In this document: piece after piece, positions 23,454 to 28,915 of the stretch | How the letters are laid out: the number at the start of each line of letters is the position of its first letter | Position numbering within the stretch: position 1 is the first letter of the stretch | Assembly (NCBI GenBank): GCA_036397995.1 | Contig: DASWHX010000203.1 | Location: 1-28,915, forward strand | DNA from: DASWHX01 sp036397995 | GTDB taxonomy: Bacteria; Bacteroidota; Bacteroidia; Cytophagales; Cyclobacteriaceae | DNA length: 28,915 nt | Direction of reading: 5' to 3' | Program-made: the position numbers and the translations under genes | Notes under the pieces: generated by a model | Database searches by the model: none | What the model was told of the DNA's origin: nothing | Seen by the model: the letters and a program-made list of their open reading frames with translations, nothing else

Positions 23454-25877
23454 ATGTACAAAAGCAATTTAATTGTCGCCTGGAGAAACCTGATCCGCAA
23501 TTTACTTCACACTTCCATCAACATTTTCGGTTTAACAATAGGTATAACAGCATGCTTCTCAATTTTTACCTTGATTCGATACGAATATAGTTTCAACAAA
23601 AATCATCCTGATTTGGATAGAATTTACAGAATCTATTCTGTTTATGGGGGAGCATTCAGTGGAGTAAACAGAGGAGTATGCGGAGCACTACCGGTATATA
23701 TTAAAGAAAATTTTAGCGGGCTTGAGAACGTCGCAAATTTCCACACCTGGTCTGCCAAAGTGGAAATTCCCCTGAATGACGGTTCTGTGAAAGATTTGGA
23801 CACCCAGTCTGATTTGGTAATTGCGGTACCGGATTATATCGATTTAGTTGGACAATATAATTGGCTCACCGGGTCCAAAGCAATTCTTGGAGTTCCAAAC
23901 AAGGTAGTTCTAATAGAAAGTCAGGCAAAGAAATATTTTGGTGAACTGCCTTACGATGAATTGCTCGGGAGGCAAATTATATACAGCGATTCATTATTCA
24001 TGGAAATAGGAGGCGTAGTTTCTAATACAAAGGATAACACAGATTTTGCTTTCACTGATATCTTATCTTTCGCCACAATTAAGAGTACGTGGTTAAAAGA
24101 TAATTATGCAGACAACGATTGGGGTAGCACAAATTCCAGTTCACAGCTTTTTGTGAAATTAAGCGAAGGCACTCTGATTGATAATTTGAATGAGCAGTTG
24201 GAATCAGCGGCTGAAAAGGGCGATGCGGAAACCGATTCAGAATGGACGACCACTTTTTCAGCTCAACCCTTATCCGATATTCATTACAACACAGAGATTG
24301 GTGTTTTTGATAATGTTTCTCACGTTGCCAATCTGGATACTCTCCGCAAATTAACCTGGATAGCCATTGCTTTGCTGGTGATTGCGGCTATTAATTTCAT
24401 AAATCTTGAAACAGCGCTGGCAACAAAGCGTTCCCACGAAGTAGGAATAAGAAAAGTGTTGGGCAGTTCCAGGGTTCGGCTTGTGTTTCATTTCCTTAAT
24501 GAAAGCTTTATGATTACAACCGCTGCGGTTGCTCTATCGATACCTCTGATAATGGCTTCGATTTCCATTTTTAAAGATTACATTCCGGAGGGGGTTTCCT
24601 TTAATCTTTCAGATACCACAACATTAATCTACCTGGGATTAACCATTGCCATCGTAGGATTGTTGGCAGGTCTCTATCCTGCTTTTGTGATGTCTTCCTT
24701 CTCTCCGGTCAAATCTTTAAAAAATCAAAGCGGAAGAAAAAATTCCCTAAGTGCAAATTTGAGAAAGGGATTAACAATATTTCAATTTGGTTTTTCTCAG
24801 ATATTAATTATAGGGACGGTTATAGTTGGACTTCAAATTCATTATATGCACTCCAAAGACCTTGGGTTTGAAACGAAAAGTATTCTTTATTTTTACACTT
24901 CTTACTATGCAGAGTTAAGCAAGAAAGATGTTCTTAAGAATGAATTGCAGAGAATTCCGGAAATATCAAGCTTAAGCAATTTCGGAAATCCTCCGGCTCA
25001 ACGCGGATATAGCACAAGTATTACCAAATTCATTAATGATAAAGGCGATGAAATTATGTCTAACGCGCACCAAAAATCGGGTGACACAACATACATCCCT
25101 TTTTTCGGATTAAAATTCGCCGCGGGAAGAAATTACCGGCCGAATGCGGCGGGGAAAGAGACGGTGATTAATGAAACTTTTGCCAGGGAGTTGGGATTTG
25201 AAGATTCTTTTGATGCACTTGGAAATATATTCAGGCGTGGTAATGATACGCTTACGATAGTTGGAGTGCTGGAAGATTTTCACTTCCGGTCCCTGCATCA
25301 TAAAATTGAACCCATAATGATTACACTGGACAATACGGCAAGGTCATTTGGAATTAAGATGACGGAAAGTGCCAATACGGACCAGGTGATTGAAAAAATT
25401 AAGAATGAGTATGCAAAAGTTTATCCTGATAGAACTTTTGCCCATTACTTCCTGGATGAAACAGTGGAACAATTTTACAAGACGGAACAACGGGCATCAA
25501 AATTAGCCATTACGGCAACGGCTATCGCGATAATTATTTCTTGCCTGGGCTTGTTTGGCCTTGCTTCATTTACTGCCGTCCAACGGACCAAGGAGATCGG
25601 CATCAGAAAAGTTTTGGGTGCCACCGCGGATATGATTGTTTCCCTCCTGTCCAAAGACTTTCTCAAATTGGTTCTAATCTCAATAGTAATTTCTGTTCCA
25701 ATTGCTTATTGGATTGGAGAACTATGGCTGGAAGATTTTGCCTACAAAATCCCAATAAGCGGCTGGATTTTCGTGCTCAGCGGGCTTGGCTCTATCCTGA
25801 TAGCATTTTTAACAGTCAGCTATCAAAGCATCAAGGCAGCCATGGCAGACCCGGCCGAAAGTTTACGCTACGAGTAG
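23454..25877 (+). CDS. Second FtsX/MacB-type permease without adjacent ATPase
   Basis: 807 residues from the ATG at 23454 (MYKSNLIVAWRNLIRN); a TTG 36 bases upstream would add an unusual leader. The layout repeats that of the permease at 5021-7390: first helix, periplasmic MacB-like domain, FtsX module with HEVGIRKVLGSSRVRLVFHFL, second periplasmic domain, and a final FtsX module with KEIGIRKVLGATADMIVSLL and ADPAESLRYE. The two are homologous but clearly diverged, so this is an old duplication. No ABC ATPase is near. The gene converges on the next with two bases between stop codons. Confidence 0.9.
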   Translation: MYKSNLIVAWRNLIRNLLHTSINIFGLTIGITACFSIFTLIRYEYSFNKNHPDLDRIYRIYSVYGGAFSGVNRGVCGALPVYIKENFSGLENVANFHTWSAKVEIPLNDGSVKDLDTQSDLVIAVPDYIDLVGQYNWLTGSKAILGVPNKVVLIESQAKKYFGELPYDELLGRQIIYSDSLFMEIGGVVSNTKDNTDFAFTDILSFATIKSTWLKDNYADNDWGSTNSSSQLFVKLSEGTLIDNLNEQLESAAEKGDAETDSEWTTTFSAQPLSDIHYNTEIGVFDNVSHVANLDTLRKLTWIAIALLVIAAINFINLETALATKRSHEVGIRKVLGSSRVRLVFHFLNESFMITTAAVALSIPLIMASISIFKDYIPEGVSFNLSDTTTLIYLGLTIAIVGLLAGLYPAFVMSSFSPVKSLKNQSGRKNSLSANLRKGLTIFQFGFSQILIIGTVIVGLQIHYMHSKDLGFETKSILYFYTSYYAELSKKDVLKNELQRIPEISSLSNFGNPPAQRGYSTSITKFINDKGDEIMSNAHQKSGDTTYIPFFGLKFAAGRNYRPNAAGKETVINETFARELGFEDSFDALGNIFRRGNDTLTIVGVLEDFHFRSLHHKIEPIMITLDNTARSFGIKMTESANTDQVIEKIKNEYAKVYPDRTFAHYFLDETVEQFYKTEQRASKLAITATAIAIIISCLGLFGLASFTAVQRTKEIGIRKVLGATADMIVSLLSKDFLKLVLISIVISVPIAYWIGELWLEDFAYKIPISGWIFVLSGLGSILIAFLTVSYQSIKAAMADPAESLRYE

Positions 25878-25879
25878 GT

Positions 25880-27757
25880 TTAAATCAGGGAATATATTAT
25901 TACCAGGTGCATCAGGAATGAGATCAGGATGAAATGCTTTAAACTCCGGTATTTCTTTCTGAGGATGAGATATCCGAAAATATAATAGACAACCATTATG
26001 GGTAAAAACAGTAAGATGGGATTACCCTGAACGACCAATGCAGCCAGGCCGGCGACTAGCAATAAAATCCAAATGAAATAATATTTGATGAACGTAAGTA
26101 AAGCATTTAATCCTTTTGAAGTCTTTCTGAGAAGGAGCAAAAAGGTAGCGGAGAAAATAATTAAATAAGCAAAAGTTCCTGTTTTCAACAAATGAAATAA
26201 AGGAACGCTCAATAAGGGACCAATACTTAACGATTTTTCATCCATACCTTCCAAATAGGCTTCATCAAATTCCGAATTTCGCAATCCCTTTTTAGCTTCT
26301 TCAGTAACATGAGACAACTCCAAAACCTGGTTCAAACTTTGAAAAGGTCCAATCTCATCCCTGTACCGGATCAATTCCGCAGCACTTTGCCCGTCCATTC
26401 CCGGAACTGAGAGTAAATCAACTCCCTGTGCCGCATTAAGATTAAAAGTATACACGGGAAGCGTAATTGCACCCAATGCATCAAGTGCAAGTACGCGATG
26501 ATTATAGTTTTTAACCATCAGCCAAATTTCGACAGGATAATCCGGTGAATAGGCTTCACCGCTCAGTTCCTGATATGTTGAAAGAATGATTTCTGATTCA
26601 TCAGGAAATTCTTCCATATAGCCTTCAATGAAATCCATTAACTGAGCTCGATCAGACTGCTCTAACCGTACATGCTTATTCAACACATGGAAATACTTCA
26701 CAAATAAATTTTCCACTTCATTAAACTTTTGGACCGGATCTATCACACCGATGGTATCTATTAGAAAGTTGGAATAAAATTTTGCATTACGGTAGTATTT
26801 GCCCAGACCATTTACCGCGAGTCGTGAAAAAAATGCTGACACAAACCCTTCTGAGCACATCAATTGTGCCTTATTGCGTTTATTGTCCAGGTGGATAACA
26901 CCGGCATTTCGCACCGACATCATATCCTGAACGCTTGAAAGGGCCGGATATCCATTCTGAAACGTCACTGTTCCTTCCAATGAGTGCTTATAGCGCTTGA
27001 AATCCTCATATTGCTGGTACCACACTAACATTGTGCATTTATAATAATCGAGGCGTAGAGGCCAGTTAAAATCCCTTACAAACGATTCTGAAGCGCGCAA
27101 TAAGTTTGGTTCTCTGACCGCCACATCATTTTCGATTCCTTTCCTGATGGTTTCATTTCTCTCATAGATCCGCGAAATATTTTCCATATGCTCTGCAAAC
27201 CCTTCGTTAAACGCTACTGAATTGTCTGTCATCAAACTAAAATAATGAACAGTTACACTTTTGGCTTGCTGCTCAATAGAATCCGTGGAACTCAAAAGTC
27301 GAAAAATTACATGTCCTAATTCATGAGGATATAACTGTGAAACGGACATAACTCTATCCAATTTTGATGTGATGCTGTTAGCCGTCAGATCCACGTAATA
27401 GGCGTTACTCTTGTTTATAGTACCTTCCAAAGTCTTAATCTGAAAACCTTTTTTAGCAAAGCCGCCCTGGTTTTTGGTGATAGCCAGGTACGCAGGCTCC
27501 CTCGCAGAAACCTGGCCTGTATTTATTAAATAATTTTGAGCAAAATGATAAAGTTGAATAGCTTGTCCTATAAAACTTTCTTCCAAAGCCTTTTGGGATA
27601 CCTTGTAAATATTGGCTGTATCGGGGACCAATTCCATTAAAGGCATCTCCCCTTTCCCATCGTAAACCGGTTGGATAAGAACAAAACTCTTTTCAGATTG
27701 GGCCAACAAACTCGCGGAAACAAAAACAAGCAACGAAGCAGAAATCACTTTTATCAT
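25880..27757 (-). CDS. Secreted HELGH metallopeptidase-like protein with HhH and membrane tail
   Basis: 625 residues from the ATG at 27757; a TTG further up (27787) only adds residues before the signal MIKVISASLLVFVSASLLAQ. PHELGHVIF at 144-152 is an HExxH zinc motif (H145, E146, H149). FNEGFAEH at 183-190 supplies E185 and E189, fitting the third ligand of a gluzincin-type peptidase about 35-40 residues on. Residues 441-481 (NAAQGVDLLSVPGMDGQSAA, then GPFQSLNQVLEL) are a ComEA-like helix-hairpin-helix. Four hydrophobic helices follow (about 526-544, 557-577, 580-600, 606-624). The peptidase and HhH domains are probably periplasmic and anchored by the tail. I do not know a named family with this order. 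Confidence 0.75.
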   Translation of the reverse strand: MIKVISASLLVFVSASLLAQSEKSFVLIQPVYDGKGEMPLMELVPDTANIYKVSQKALEESFIGQAIQLYHFAQNYLINTGQVSAREPAYLAITKNQGGFAKKGFQIKTLEGTINKSNAYYVDLTANSITSKLDRVMSVSQLYPHELGHVIFRLLSSTDSIEQQAKSVTVHYFSLMTDNSVAFNEGFAEHMENISRIYERNETIRKGIENDVAVREPNLLRASESFVRDFNWPLRLDYYKCTMLVWYQQYEDFKRYKHSLEGTVTFQNGYPALSSVQDMMSVRNAGVIHLDNKRNKAQLMCSEGFVSAFFSRLAVNGLGKYYRNAKFYSNFLIDTIGVIDPVQKFNEVENLFVKYFHVLNKHVRLEQSDRAQLMDFIEGYMEEFPDESEIILSTYQELSGEAYSPDYPVEIWLMVKNYNHRVLALDALGAITLPVYTFNLNAAQGVDLLSVPGMDGQSAAELIRYRDEIGPFQSLNQVLELSHVTEEAKKGLRNSEFDEAYLEGMDEKSLSIGPLLSVPLFHLLKTGTFAYLIIFSATFLLLLRKTSKGLNALLTFIKYYFIWILLLVAGLAALVVQGNPILLFLPIMVVYYIFGYLILRKKYRSLKHFILISFLMHLVIIYSLI

Positions 27758-27844
27758 AACTATTCCTTTTAAGAATGAGACAAGCAAAGGATATTGCTAG
27801 TTACAGCATCCACCGGAAAAATCAGTAATATATTATTTACTTGA

Positions 27845-28900
27845 TTATCTCAGAAAAAAACCTTCTTGAAACGGGTCCTCCGGGTCGAGTAGAAACTCAT
27901 GTTGCCCGGTAATAAAAGCAGTGCCCTCAACCCTGGGGATAACTGCATCAAATTCACCAAACTTAACAAGTTCAACAACTGATGCGGTGAAGATACTGCC
28001 GGTTATGCTTTCGATTTTCATCTCTTCGCCAATATGTAAATCTCCTTTTTTGTAATGAAGTGCCATCCGGCCGCTTACTCCGGATCCTGTGGGGGATCTA
28101 TCCACCTCCCCGTTAGCAAAAATGCATACATTTTTACTGTCGGCTGTCAAAGATTTATTGCTGATGAAAATTGTGCCATAAAGAAAACTTAAATCAGGTT
28201 CAATGGGGTGTTTAATATGCTTATTTGTTCTTATTACTTCCTTTTTGATTTCCATTCCTAAATGGATCAAGCCGGTATAATTTTCCTGGGATAAATCAAT
28301 TTCAAATTTATCGGCGTCTACGTAAGCATAAAAAGCTCCGCCATAAGCAAGGTCATAAGTTATAGCACCTATAGACGCGGTGTTCAATGGTATATTTACT
28401 CCGACCACAAAAGATGGAACTCCATGAAAATAAATAGACCTGGTTTTTCCATTTTGAATTCTTGCAAAACTTTCGATGGTACCACACGGAGCATCAATTT
28501 TCATCCTTGTAACAGGTTCTTCCATGTTAATCCATGCTTGTTCTATGGCCAATTTAGTAATCGCGATTATTGCATGGCCGCACATCGTACTATACCCCTC
28601 GTTATGAAGGAAAAGAATGCCAAAATCTGATGAATCATTATTGGGAGGAAGTAAAACGCAGCCATACATATCGGCATGGCCGCGAGGTTCGAGCATAAGT
28701 AATTTGCGGTACTTATCAAGATTTTCTTTCATGTACCTGCGATATTGAAGCACTGATTTTCCTTCCAGTGTTGGCAAACCGGATAGAATTACGCGCAGTG
28801 GTTCACCACCTGTGTGCATATCCACCGTTCGTATACTTATCCAGTCGTTTTTATTTTGAAAAAATTGTTGTTTTTGAATTCGCTGGAAGGTGCTACTCAT
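27845..28900 (-). CDS. Proline racemase-family enzyme, probably trans-3-hydroxy-L-proline dehydratase
   Basis: 351 residues. The fold markers of the family are all present: DMHTGGEPLRV near the N-terminus, EPRGHADMYGCVL, the first catalytic motif STMCGHA with Cys107, and the second motif DRSPTGSGVSGR with Thr271. True racemases and 4-hydroxyproline epimerases have two cysteines, while the Cys/Thr pair (Cys104/Thr273 in the human enzyme) marks trans-3-hydroxy-L-proline dehydratase, which makes delta-1-pyrroline-2-carboxylate. The activity call is therefore inferred from one residue. Start is the ATG at 28900, 15 bases from the window edge, so any upstream partner of a hydroxyproline pathway would lie outside. 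Confidence 0.85.
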   Translation of the reverse strand: MSSTFQRIQKQQFFQNKNDWISIRTVDMHTGGEPLRVILSGLPTLEGKSVLQYRRYMKENLDKYRKLLMLEPRGHADMYGCVLLPPNNDSSDFGILFLHNEGYSTMCGHAIIAITKLAIEQAWINMEEPVTRMKIDAPCGTIESFARIQNGKTRSIYFHGVPSFVVGVNIPLNTASIGAITYDLAYGGAFYAYVDADKFEIDLSQENYTGLIHLGMEIKKEVIRTNKHIKHPIEPDLSFLYGTIFISNKSLTADSKNVCIFANGEVDRSPTGSGVSGRMALHYKKGDLHIGEEMKIESITGSIFTASVVELVKFGEFDAVIPRVEGTAFITGQHEFLLDPEDPFQEGFFLR

Positions 28901-28915
28901 CGCGAACTTTTTGAT

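Noticed and set aside
25541..25921. 126-codon plus-strand open frame inside the second permease gene
   Set aside because: It lies in another frame of a strong FtsX domain and has no sensible sequence.

Overview
The window looks like chromosomal DNA from a member of the Bacteroidota, most likely a marine or soil Cytophagales-type bacterium. This is inferred from sequence character, not from a database search. The clues are AT-rich DNA with few Shine-Dalgarno sites, about 800-residue FtsX/MacB-type permeases without an adjacent ATPase, families I associate with this phylum (DUF4919, a DUF6340-like lipoprotein, a lysine/alanine-rich histone-like protein), lipoprotein signals, and one intergenic match to the Bacteroidota -7 element TAnnTTTG. 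I see no rRNA, tRNA, CRISPR array, insertion sequence or phage module. The region is mostly ordinary accessory chromosome with many secreted or envelope proteins.

Layout. 1-3.6 kb: the 3' part of a large M14 carboxypeptidase, a SemiSWEET sugar transporter, and an overlapping pair (DUF2752 protein plus multi-pass membrane protein). 3.6-7.4 kb, minus strand: an orphan FtsX permease, then an ECF sigma factor followed by two short, mutually paralogous two-helix membrane proteins, closed by a clear intrinsic terminator. 7.5-9.3 kb: a sodium:neurotransmitter-symporter family transporter and a metal-binding cupin. 9.5-12.8 kb: a DUF6340-like lipoprotein converging on a two-gene unit (flavin-dependent halogenase-like enzyme and a small secreted protein). 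12.9-16.2 kb, plus strand: M23 endopeptidase lipoprotein, YkgJ-type cysteine-cluster protein, an unusual secreted caspase-like protein and an SRPBCC/AHSA1 protein. 16.2-17.5 kb: a lipoprotein M19 dipeptidase. 17.8-18.9 kb: a small outer-membrane beta-barrel and the histone-like protein with its terminator. 19.2-22.4 kb, minus strand: beta-propeller protein, Ig-like lipoprotein, small secreted protein and DoxX. 22.6-25.9 kb: DUF4919 protein and a second orphan FtsX permease. 25.9-28.9 kb: a secreted HELGH metallopeptidase-like protein fused to a helix-hairpin-helix and a four-helix membrane tail, then a proline-racemase-family enzyme with the Cys/Thr pair of trans-3-hydroxy-L-proline dehydratase.

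Most notable: the 232-residue caspase-like protein at 15029-15727. Its N-terminal third reads like the C-terminal (p10-like) part of a bacterial caspase domain. Its remainder reads like the p20 part, ending exactly where the catalytic cysteine should be and carrying glycine there. It is either a circular permutation or the remnant of a tandem-caspase protein. Other points of interest are the sigma factor with its two paralogous membrane partners, the HELGH/HhH/membrane fusion, a halogenase-like enzyme that keeps the diagnostic motifs, and a perfect 27-bp palindrome upstream of the beta-barrel gene.
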